From Lophius americanus (lineage: Eukaryota > Chordata > Actinopteri > Lophiiformes > Lophiidae): a stretch of 64,000 nucleotides of DNA. Where the stretch lies: the NCBI GenBank assembly GCA_037951165.1, contig JBBDHG010000187.1:2487501-2551500 (forward strand), given 5' to 3'. The notes under the pieces are model-generated. The model did not search any database, was not told the DNA's origin, and saw nothing but the letters and a program-made list of their open reading frames with translations. The number at the start of each line of letters is the position of its first letter. Position 1 is the first letter of the stretch. Shown here piece after piece: positions 18,892-30,700 of the stretch. The translations under genes were made by a program, and so were the position numbers.

Positions 18892-21800
18892 TCACATTCC
18901 AGTGCTGACCATGGTGGATTGCAGCTGGCAGACTTGCGCCTGACTCAGCGCCTCACGGATCTGTAGGTTGAGCTCCATGAGGCGGGTGCTAGCCTGAGAC
19001 AGGTCCCTGCTGGGGCCCACCACTGCCAAGCAGCCCGTCTGACCCAGTGTCTGATGACGGAAGTAGATGTGTAAGAGGGTCTGGACTGCGTCGTCTGTCT
19101 CGTTGCCAAAGATGTCGTTGGGCCATAAAGACCTGTGAATGAAGGCAGGCGAGGGTTAAGACATGCAGGGAACACGTGGCACAAGCTGTGAGAAGATCAC
19201 CTTTCTAGTGGTCAGGTTATCTTTTTTCTTGCTTCACTGCGTTTGAAGCATATTTATTCTGACCAGGTGCTTCGTTTCGTTTCTGCTAAGCATGCTTTTC
19301 ATTTTTGTTGAAATGCAGGGAACTGCATCTTAGGATAGGCCACATCTGCAGGATTACAGTTTCTCATCTCAGTGAAAACCAGAGGAACATTTTAAAAGGC
19401 CTTTGTTTTCGAGATCTTTAAATATAACAATCAATGCGCAGCACTAAAAGAGCAAAAGTCTCGCCTAAAACCAAAGGTAGTGTCGTTACCAAAAAAAGCG
19501 AAGCACTCGATTGCTGCAAAAGGCCATCAATGAAATAATGAAAGATTTGAGAGCAGTGATGAACTTGGTTGTACATGGTCATGTTTTAGCACCATACTCT
19601 CAAGTACTATTTCTCTCCTCTTATTTAGAGCTCCATGATTCTGGTTAGAGACTGTGCTTTAGAAAGACAGGGCTGGTCTTACCTAAAGACTTTGACCTGT
19701 GTGATGGCAGAGCTGAAGTCTCTGGCTCTCAGAGCTTCAATGAGTGACTGGATGGCCGTCTCTGTGTTGGTCTGCGCCGTGTCTGACATGCACACATCCT
19801 CCTGACCGTCACCTCCTGTTTCTGCCTCCTTCAAACAACTCTCTAGGATGCTGAGCTCTTCGGACATGTTGGTCACCTTAGATAGAGAGCGTTAAAAGTA
19901 TTATTATCATAGCGCCGCATATCACAACAACCATTTACAGAATCTGGCCAGCAGGTCAGCAAAATAAACCTCCTGACTAAATATTAAGTCTAACAGCTGA
20001 CCTATCGCTCCACAGAGGACGAGAAATCATTTAATGTCATTACTTTCATCTAATTAAAGCTTCATCGAGGTGCAGCTCGGAGAGGCTTGCTGCCGTCCAC
20101 ATTCAGCAAAGACTTCTTTAACATTGTGTAAAATAAAAATCCAATGCTCTTCCTGTATTCAACAACAAAAATATGACAGCAAATTGATTGAAAGTATTAA
20201 ATGGATGGAAATAAACGATAAAAAACAACCACGGACCTAAGCAGTAAAGAATAAATATATATTGTGGTATAATGTTGACTCAGGGGAGAGGAGAAAGAAT
20301 TAAGCTTTCACTGTGCAACAGTATCTTTTTTAAAAATACACTGATAAAGCCGTAACATTAAAACAGACCTGTCTGATATTGTGTAGGTCAGTTTCGCCTC
20401 CACAACAAGATCTGTGATGCACAGCATGTTCCGTCTAAATTCTATGGAAACCTGCTTACAAAATTTCGGTAATTTGTCTTACAGTAATTCTGTAGTAGGA
20501 GCAGAAAACTTGGGCTAGCCACTACTTTCCACACGCATTAATGAATCTCTTTGGACGGTACCGAGTACTACAGACCAGGAACATCCGACAAGACTGGTAT
20601 TCACTTCATCTGCTGGTAGTTATAATGTCATGGCTGATAAATGTGAACTGTACATCAGAAGAGATGTGTGGTTTCTTTCTCACCTCTGCTTCTCTCTTGA
20701 TTGTGTCCACCCTGCTGATGAGCTTACAGTAGGCCTGGAAAAGCAACAGCAGCTGAAAGTGCAGCTTATAGAGCCGCCGACACAACTCCAGCTCCTGCAG
20801 AGACACACCATTCAAAGCGTCACTGTCTAGCTCCCACTGAAATGATTCTGATGAGCATGTGATTAGAGAAATGGGGATCCTGGGTTAGAGACATGGGAGT
20901 TGATGAAATGAATTAACATGGCTGAGAGTAAAGTGCCTTCCGGTTTGGGCCAGAGGTGAGTCTACTAGGAGTAGAATTAGTCACCTGATTTCAATTAGAA
21001 AACCATCTATCACCACCTCCTGTGAATCCCCCTCGTGCCACTGTCACTAGTACGGCTGACTAAAAGAAGTGGGTGATTGCTCAGTGATGGGACCTTGATC
21101 CAGGAAAGAGTGGATGGAGACCACGTGATTTAAATAGATATGGTCGTGGAGCGATACATGCAAAATGAAAGTAATCTTCTCTTGACAACAATTTAGTCTC
21201 CTCTCATCCTCTACCGACACAGGCACCACCTCGTCTATCAGCGGACAGAATCAGTGTGCAGCACAAAGCGGTTAAGACACTGATTATCCAAGCTGGATGC
21301 AGCAACAGAAAAATACAGAGATTGCAGAACAGGATAAGAGTAAATGAATACTGGGTGGATGGGAGGACTGAGCTGGGTTACATGGCCGATCAGGACGGAG
21401 TCAGCGATACAGAGGAGGGGGTGGGTGACAATGCATTCAGTGGTTGAAAATGCAGGTTATGTACGTACAGATGAGATAATCAGTGCTTTACCCCGATGTC
21501 GTGATTATTGAGGGTCTAGAATATGAGAACCACTTACTGCTAGATTTTCCATTTGCTAAGCAAAAGGTGAGCAGGTCACACAAAAACAACAAACAACAAA
21601 GAAGGAGAGAAAGACCAAGAATTAGTGAGCTTTATGGCAGCAGAGACACAGTGACCTGACCGGGGAGGAGCGGTGGTTTTTCATCATCAGTCCACAAACA
21701 AACATGAGCTGAATACAGCATCAACAGAAACCTTTATTCAGCACAGCATGTGTGATGGAGACAACAGATATGATAGAGGCTACAGGAAGAGGAAGGACAG

Positions 21801-24766
21801 AAAGAAGTCTGGATGCATCACTCTCGTCACTGAAGCCAGTACATCAGTTTTAACGTCGAACATTGTTTCTGTGGATGGTAGACAGAAGTTCACAGATGCT
21901 CCTTTGAAGCTCAACTGAACCCATATTTAGTGAAGATCCTTTTTGCTTTTCTAGTTCATTAGTTAGTTTTAATTACAACTAACATTATTAATACTATGAC
22001 CACTTCATCTTTTACTGTGACCTTTCATGCTGTTACTATGAGTACTATGCCACAGCTTCTACCCCAACCGCTTTAACTAGTTAAATAAGTAGTCAGCAGT
22101 TCAGCTGGTGTTACTACTCCTCAACATGTGCGCCGCTTCATAACACGTGTGGTGTTAGAATGAAGTAGGCATAGTTTTAGAGTTAGAAACAAACTCTCTG
22201 GTGATTTCTTAATGAGACTGTCTCATTTAAGTCTAAGGGAGTATTAGTAATCTTACTTGTCAGTATTATAGCTTTTCTTACAATGGCATGAGCTCTGCTT
22301 AGAAACACACACATTTACTGGCATCATGTTTGAAGCATAAGAGGACCGATTCTGAATTGAGCAGATTGTTTATTTTCATTCAAAGTTACCATTTCCTCAT
22401 CTCTAGCTTTAACTACTCTGTGGTGGCGCTCACATAAGGAATCTCATTTATGTGATCACTCATTTACGTCATTACAGATTGATTTTTTAGTTTATGATTG
22501 AGTCGGAGAATGAAACAAGTTACAAAGAGATCCAAGAGATAGAGACACCTCAAAACATAAATAAAACGTTTTTAACATATACTCAAACTGTTTATTAGTG
22601 CAACCTTTAACTGAACTTTGAAATGAGTGTAATTTTCAATGAAATTAAAATGTGTGTGAAGGGTTAGGGTTATCTGATGAGGTCATTTTTAATTTGCAAA
22701 TTAGTCTAGCATGAGAATATGATAAAATTCCTATAAAACAAAGCTTTTCAATTTTTTGGGAGCAAGTGCCGACTGATTTCATCTGAGCGGCTGAAATCTG
22801 ATTTGAGTGCAGAGTGATATCAAGGGGAGTGGCCCAAAGCATCTTTGAGAAGGGAAGGGGGAGTGAAGAGCAGAAGGTCTCACCGCTCACATATCCTGTT
22901 ATGTGCTACATCATTTTGATCAGTTCACTGTTTAGAGTCATCTGATGGATGAATGGAAACTAGACATCATGAAACCAAAATTTAATCAATTCAATTTTCC
23001 ACCCCTTCGATTCTGACTTCTTTTTTTTTCTCAATGGACAATAAACATTACTTAAACAGAAGATGTGTTAAAACATAAAATCACAATCAGTTAAACATGA
23101 AGTCTTAATGACAGAAACCTCAGTGGTTACAAATTCATCCCCTCATCTTTCAGCTGCAGTCTTCTAGGATTTGCCAATTGGATTCCAGAAATTCAAACTG
23201 ATCAACACATATTCCAGTAAACTCTCTGACAATAAACACGCGTTCACTCCTACCTGTGCGTGAGTGTTTGGTTCCTGGCTTCTGTCTTTGTCCCCAAATG
23301 TTTTCCTGCAGTTTTCCAGCCACTACAGAGTGAGCAGGTCAGGCGTGGGTAAGAGACAAGACAGAAAAAAACCAAACATAAGTCTGAGGGGAAGGAGAGG
23401 ATGATTGGTAACAGACAGAGATTTTTTTTCCCCCTCTCTTGGATGTCTACATTTAGATTTGTGTGTATTATAAAGGTTGGTCAGGGTGGAGATTTAATAA
23501 GCGTGCAGTACTTAGCGAATTACAGAAGGCTTGTTCCAGAGCACAGCGTAGAATCTAGCCCTCCAGGGACCGCTGCAGTCTCATTCAATTAGCGCCTCTA
23601 CATCCCAGAACCCTCTGCAATCTCATCTCTCGTTCCCCTCCCCCTTTGTGTCTCCTCCCAGCCCCTCACAGCTTCTTTTGCCTGGACTCTTCTAACTGAT
23701 TTAGGAACGCTGAGGGTTATTTTTATCCCCACAGCGGGGGAAGTCGCTGGCGAGGCAGACACTAAGGGCTGCTAAATCGACTCATATCCAGGGCTGCTAA
23801 GAGAGGCTGGGCCTGATCACATACAGCATCAGCTATCTGTCTCCATGTCCTCTTGGCCTTCCATGCAGCAATGGCATAGGCACAGTGGGCAATTTACACA
23901 TGCTTCCTAGGCGATCTCTCTTGCGATCCTGACAAAGCAACTTAAACCGCATTTGTGTCCTAACTACAGAGGATGTGAGGCAGTGTGACTTACAAGCTCT
24001 GCTGCTTCTCTCTTAGAGTTGTAGGTGTCCAGGTGTTCCTGCAGCTCCAGCACACTAAACTTGAGGGTTTCCAACAGTCCACAAGAGACCAACTAGAACA
24101 GATGGACAGGACAAACACATTAACCAACAACACCAACAAAAAGTTAGTGAGATGATGAGATAAACATAATCACAGAAATGTCCTCAGATGGACACATGTA
24201 TACAATGGATATACAACACCGTTACTGCTAAAACATTATTGTGTTTCAGCTCAATCAGTGAAATGATGGGAGAACAGCCTCACCGTCTCTGCATCCAGCA
24301 GCACAGTGGGGCACTGTGAGCGAGACGTCATGACCTCCAGAGAGCTGAGGAACTGATTACCCATTCTTTGGAGCTTTTCTCCCAGAAAACGAACAGATGA
24401 ATGCGTAATGGAGCCAAACTTCCTCTGAATGCTCTGTATTTAACAAGGACGAGGAATTAAAAGGACATCAAGTGATTTGCTCACAAGACTACAAGACTGT
24501 AGTTACAACAAAATTCAGTGAAAAAAAAAAAAAAAATTTTTTTTTTTATGAACAGTACCTGAAAGAGTCGGGAAAACACATGGAATGTGTAAACGGCAGA
24601 GCAACCATCTGTATCTGACAACATCTGGTTAACATGGCAACGCCAAGCATCCTCTTCATTGTCGTAGGCAACTGGCTGGAATGCTGCCAGGATAGCAGAG
24701 AGGAAGGGCGAAGGGGGCGGAGAGGCCTGAATCTCTGGGAAGCAGTCTGCGTCACCTTCATCTTGA
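18892..24766 (-). CDS. fryl: fryl 3' coding exons, residues 2716-3078 and stop
   Basis: Exons 24559-24766, 24284-24433, 23994-24092, 23254-23322, 21538-21555 (18 nt), 20684-20794, 19683-19876 and 18892-19132. They encode SPFLSAILAAFQPVAYDNEE, DTDGCSAVYTFHVFSRLFQ, GLLETLKFSVLELQEHLDTY, WLENCRKTFGD, QMENLA, LCRRLYKLHFQLLLLFQAYC, NMSEELSILESCLKEAE, HIYFRHQTLGQTGCLAVVGP and finally MVSTGM-stop (TGA 18894-18892). This C-terminal part includes coiled-coil-like leucine-rich helices. Confidence 0.95.
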
Positions 24767-27700
24767 CTGAAACACAGATGGGAACCAATAAGCTACAATC
24801 TCTGACATGTTCTACACTCCCCTCAGTCTTTTCTGAAGGACAAAAGTAAACACATACACATGCTGATAGTTACTTACTAATCGTAAACAACTTCATATTG
24901 CTTCATCATCTCCCTCGCTGCAGATTCTGCTGCAGTATTTTCAGAGCTCTAATACGCTGCAGTGCTCTTGCATAATAAGATTAGAGCTATTAGCATCTCA
25001 GCATCATTTACACATCTCTCTCTCACACACACAGAGATACTCACAGGCCTGTTGGACCAAACAGCCTGAAGAAGCAGACAGAATACAAGTATCTGAAGCC
25101 TGTGCTGCCAAGCGCTGTAGCGGACACAGTCTCTGTCCTCATCCTCACCCCAACTTCTGCTTCTCTTTTCTCTTCCTGTTCCTCACTCGCCTCGTCTGCA
25201 GCTCAGCTGCAGCTGCTAACACTACAAGTGCACTGCGCTCCCATCCCTCACACGGATGCAGGGAGCTCTATACAAGCTGAACATTCTCACACACACACTC
25301 TCTCTCTCTCTGCAAAACAGAACCAGCTCCAATCTCAATGAAGTAGAACATTACTTGGTTGTTTTTATCTGGCTTTCACCCGCTCACATAAATTCTTGTA
25401 TGAAGAGAAACACTAAAATGGTTAGTGGCCTGCTGATTCCAGACAATCACTCAGAGTACAGCCCACACACTGGCCCATGAATCATGCGTGGCTGAGCTGA
25501 GTGAAAGACCTTGAGTAAAATGATGTATGCTAAAAATAGAGGCCAAGTGTGTGTTGAACTCAGTTTTTTCATATCGTCTCGTTGAAGCTTACAACCCTGA
25601 CTTTACATCCTTCTTCTGGCCAAAATTGGCCAACCTTTAAGAGGGAGGATTTAAATGTGGATTGGAGCCAGCCTTCCCTCATCCTCCTGCATAGTCCCAG
25701 GAACCATGCCAAGAAACAGATTATCCATCACACCATCTCATGAACTGTGATCCACATGTCTTCACAGGATGCAATACTCAAATTACTATTTTTGACTTTC
25801 TATCGCAACAAAACTTTGAAAATGAATATGTAAAAGGTTGCAATTTCAATTAGAACTGATTTCTTGTGCAAATATTCAACTTCTAGCATTAGCATAGTAA
25901 AGTATTATTTATTATGTTAAATTATAGTGCAATCATGGGGTCATGATATGCCACATATTACTTTGTGTGTTGTAATCTAGGGTTCCCTCTCTTACTTATT
26001 TTGGTAGATTGTGAAGGTACACGCGCATTTTATTCCATGTGAATTTGAACTAAGGTTGTCAAGTTTCTAATTTTACAGCTCTACAAATTTTTTCTTTTCT
26101 TTAAATGCTTGATTAGAGAATTGTTAGGTAGAAACAGAATCTCTATTAATATTTGATCATCACCTGCTACATTGTCAATTTGCTCCAAGTTTACTGAGCT
26201 GTGTGTATCTTTTCTAACTTGAGTCAGGAGATTACACATTACATTTCTTTTGCGCTGAGATTGTGGTGCTCCAGTGCTACATTTATTGGCTTAAACTACC
26301 AAATAGAAGAAGGACAGTTCCAATCAGGGTTTCATCCACACAACTGGTTGGAGATCCTTTACAAAAGAAGTGCAATTAGTTGTTTCCATCAAACCACAAG
26401 GCAAACATCCACATGGGAGAAGTGCGTCACAATCCATGGCCTACTTGCTGCCAAGTTAAACGATGACCATCATGAAGTATGAATACAAGTATTTGCTGTC
26501 ATCATAAACCAATAGGCTACATTTTATGAGAAAATTTTCAACATTGTTGCATTTTCTCTACCCCCTCTTGTATGTTATAGTACTGTTATCTCAAATTTGG
26601 TGCATTTTCATCTTTATAATAAATGACTGTTCGTTAGGGCTTTTATATCCGGCTTTGCTTTGTTTTTTGGCTTCAAGCACATGCAAGTTAAAATATTCCT
26701 GTAATGCAGAAAGTATAGAAAGTCTAAAAATAAATAACTCATTTGAAATGATGCCCATAGGTCACTTCTGTTTTTGGTGGACTCCATGTCAGTTAAAAAC
26801 ACCACACACCAAGCTATTGATCCTTCATGCCCCACCTACCTGGATATGTCAGAGAAGTCGGCCTCCTCCTCCTCACAACGCTCATCCAGCTCCTTCAGGG
26901 CTTGTGTCACATCGTCCTCCCACATAGAGCCACAAGTGCTGTCTGGGTCTGGGTCTAGATCTGGCTTTTTCTCTGGTGGTGGCATGGGCAGGGGAAGAGA
27001 TAGTGGATGGACTGTTTGTGACTCCTCCTCAAAAAGGGACCCCGGTGGAGTGTCTATGGCCATTGGCGGAGGGGGGGCTGGATTCAGGTCTTCCTGAGGG
27101 TCCAGGGTCTCCTGAATATCCTGGGACTCCTGGGGTTCTTGAAGTTCCTGAGCATCCTGTGAGTCTGGGAGTTCACACAGCTCCTGTGGGTCAGAGGGCA
27201 ACGGAGTGGCGCTGCAGAACCCCATGTCCTCGCTCATGCTGCTGCTCAGCTCGTCAGCGGCCGTCATGCTCACAGCATCCTGTGACAGAAGCCAGAGGGG
27301 GGGGAGGGCTCAGGTGTAGTGTGGCAGATATAACATGAAAATGCTTTAAAACTATATAAATTTAATTCACCAGTTAGACTGCCTGAAAGTAACAACTACA
27401 GTCGCCCTTGAGATCAATTTCAGAACAGAGATTCGCTGCTGAACCCGTTATATAGGCTGAATTAAGACCACCATGGCCCGTACTGAGGAACATTATATTA
27501 GCTTCAATTAGACATGAGGGGCTTAAGTCAGCACTTTTTCCAATGTTCTCTGCTAGGAGATTGCTCTTTATGTCCCTCTATAGGCTTGAGCCTCTCCGCT
27601 CCCATCGCCCTTAAGAAAAATTAAGGAAAAAGAATAGAATCGATAAAAAAAAAGCTAATATCAGTTTATCACTGCAATGCAATTAAAACCCCACCTTAAT

Positions 27701-30700
27701 GCTAAAAAAAGAACAGTGTCAAAGTGAAACTCTTAACAGGAGAGAACGGCACGGCAGATAAAAGAGATGCATTGTACATTAGTATGAAGAGATTTATGAT
27801 CCGCACTCCATAACTGGTAAAGCAATAAATAACACTGTGAGCGCCATAAAAATTCAAAAACAGTAGTAATTAAGGGTGGGTACACAACAAATGATGTTAA
27901 CTATACATTTAGTGTTGATTCCTCTATAAAGTGAATTCCTTGAGCACAGTAACTATGTTAATATAAACTATGTAAATGGATGGTAAATGTTGGTGGAAGG
28001 CGAAGCAAACGGCTTCTAATTTAGAGCATTTGTTTTCCTCTTGTATGGTTTGTTTTTGTTGAATTTAAATTGTAATGCATCGGAAACACTGGACGTGGCA
28101 TGTAGCCAGTACATCACAGAGACAGCAGCTATATTACTGAAAGCTTTTAGAAGTGGCTTTGGCCATCTTGTAGAGAATGAGTAAGAGTATTGACGGTTTT
28201 ATCTTGGGCTCATTACACTAAGAGCTGGGACTGTGATGGGGAAGATGTCCTTGGGATGATATTGAGACCATTGGCTTCACAGAGTTCTTTGAAAGTTACA
28301 AGGAATTCTGCAGTGTAACTGAGGGGTAACTGAGGGGTAACAATGTATATCTATTAGCTATAAAGATATTGATATATGCTTGTGATTGAGGGTAAATGTT
28401 TGGGCCATTTCTGTCAAATTCTGCAAAATCCCCATGTGCAATTTTTAACCAGTGTAACACAAAATAGTTACCGTTGTTAGTATACATGTCAGTAGCAATA
28501 GAAGGAAAGGTTGATCGTCACCAGAAAGCCTATTGCTTGTTAATATGGTAGCATAGTTTTTAAAGCACCACTGAGTTTCAATTAGCTGCACTTTTAAAGA
28601 TAAAACACCACTTGTACTGGACTGATACTCACACATGCTTCTGCTGAAGATAAAGGAGCTGGCGTCCATTTCACAAGTTTTAAATGGAGGACTTAGTTGG
28701 AATGGTCAGTTGCTGTGTTATTGGAGATGAGCAGTAACAGCTAACCTGAGGTGAGCTTTTGTTTTCATATCTCACCAAATCACACAAGTAAGCAAGCCCC
28801 CATAACACCAGCAAGCCCTGTAACATAGCTAATAGCCAATTTTAAAGTTAAAAGAGAACCAAGAGTCAGGCTTCAGCACCTACAACCAGAAGAAGCAGCA
28901 GCAAAGCAGCAAAGAAGGCACTGAGGTAGTCAGAAACAGCAGAAGTAGAACACAACATTTTCACCCAGGAGGTTAAAGAACAAGCACCTTTACCCCATGC
29001 AAAATGTTCTGAAAGTAGACAACAGTCTGTCTTAATGCCAGACTAGCCAAAATGTAGGGCAAAAAGACAGAGGGAGCAGAAAATAAAGGTATGCTAGAAA
29101 GCACCCGAGCACCACAGTTTATTGCTGCTCCCAATTGATCGCACCTCAGGCAGCTGGCTGCTGGCGCTTTCTGAATGGACCATCTCCAAAAAGGGGCTAT
29201 CCAGTCGAGGAAGGGAGGGAACAGAAGGGAGGACAGTTGCCTCCTCGATCAGGGCACTGCTGGACGATTCTTGAGACTGCTGCAAAGAGTCAACGTGGTT
29301 GGATGCGGTGTCGTCAGTTGCAGAGTCACTGTTGATCTGGATAGGAAACACAGGTGGAATGTGTAAGAGTCTCTGTGGTAAGACAGTATGAAGACAACAC
29401 AGATTTTGTCGTGTGTGTGTCATTTTGATTCAAACATTCACTGCAAGGACACAAAGGGACATATTTGCCTATGTTAGCAAGACCTTTTTCTGAACAATCC
29501 CCAGTATTTGTTCATATTAAAATGTATAATTCAATATTTAAAATGCTGCATTAAAATAATATTAATGCAAAAACAGATCCTTCAATAAACTAAAATACCC
29601 TCATACCCACAAATCTTAATGCTTTGATATAAGTAATGCAGTACTTTTTCAAAACCTGTTTGATTAAAATGGCCAAGTGACTTAGCCTTAAGTGTTGCTG
29701 TTTGTAGCTTTAGAGAACCACTCATTCAAACTACTTCACACTTGACAGATTCTGCAAAGGGCTGTTACGCATTGAAAAGTTGCATGAACATAAACATGAA
29801 ATTTAACTTAGCTGATGCATCTTTAGGTATGACAAGTGCCAATGACAGAGGGGATTAACCTCACCATCTCTCTGCATGGCTCTGAGCAAAACGGCATGTA
29901 AAGCTGCATCTAATGATTTGTTATTCATGGATTAATGCAACTCCTTACTTAAAATTAATCTGATAACTACTTTCATGATTTTAAAGAGATTTCTATTTTA
30001 AATGAATTGATACATTTAATACCTCGTTAATATTTCAATATTCTCTCCAGTCTTTAGTGATTTTAGTCTTCCATTCACCTGACTGAGTACTTTACAAATG
30101 ATTGTCATGGGTTAGCAATAATCTCAGCTGTATTTTGCACTACATTCTTTAAAACTCTAAGCGCACATACAGATGCTGCATGCCCATTTCTCCTAATCGT
30201 ACAGTGTAATACTGAGTGATATTTGGGGCAGAACTTGAGGCAGAAGCTCATTCTCTCACCGTGCATTACAATGATCAAAAGGCGCAGAGGAGAAAGAAAG
30301 CATCCCTGCTAGGCTGAGGTAAAGCGTTTACATTAATGGCATTATTGAGAGCAGCTTTGGATAAGACTGTGCCTGTAAAGCAAAACAAAGCTAAGAGTTG
30401 GAGGGAAGCAGCCTCACTTAAAAAAAAAAAAAGAGAGAAAAAAGCTCAATGATCATGCTCTTATTCTGCATTGTAATGCTAATAATTTACATACAATTGA
30501 TACTTGACGAAATTCAAAAGGTTTTATTTAAACATAAAATTTAAATTTACGAGTTTATCTGAACTGAACCAATTTGTTTGCATTTTCTTAAACCGAACTT
30601 ACTGGTAAACTACATATAAAAACTGAGAATGACTAAAAACATTAATCTATCTGACAGAGACAGAGGGACACCGCTCAGATTTTTGGAGGGGGGGTTCTAC

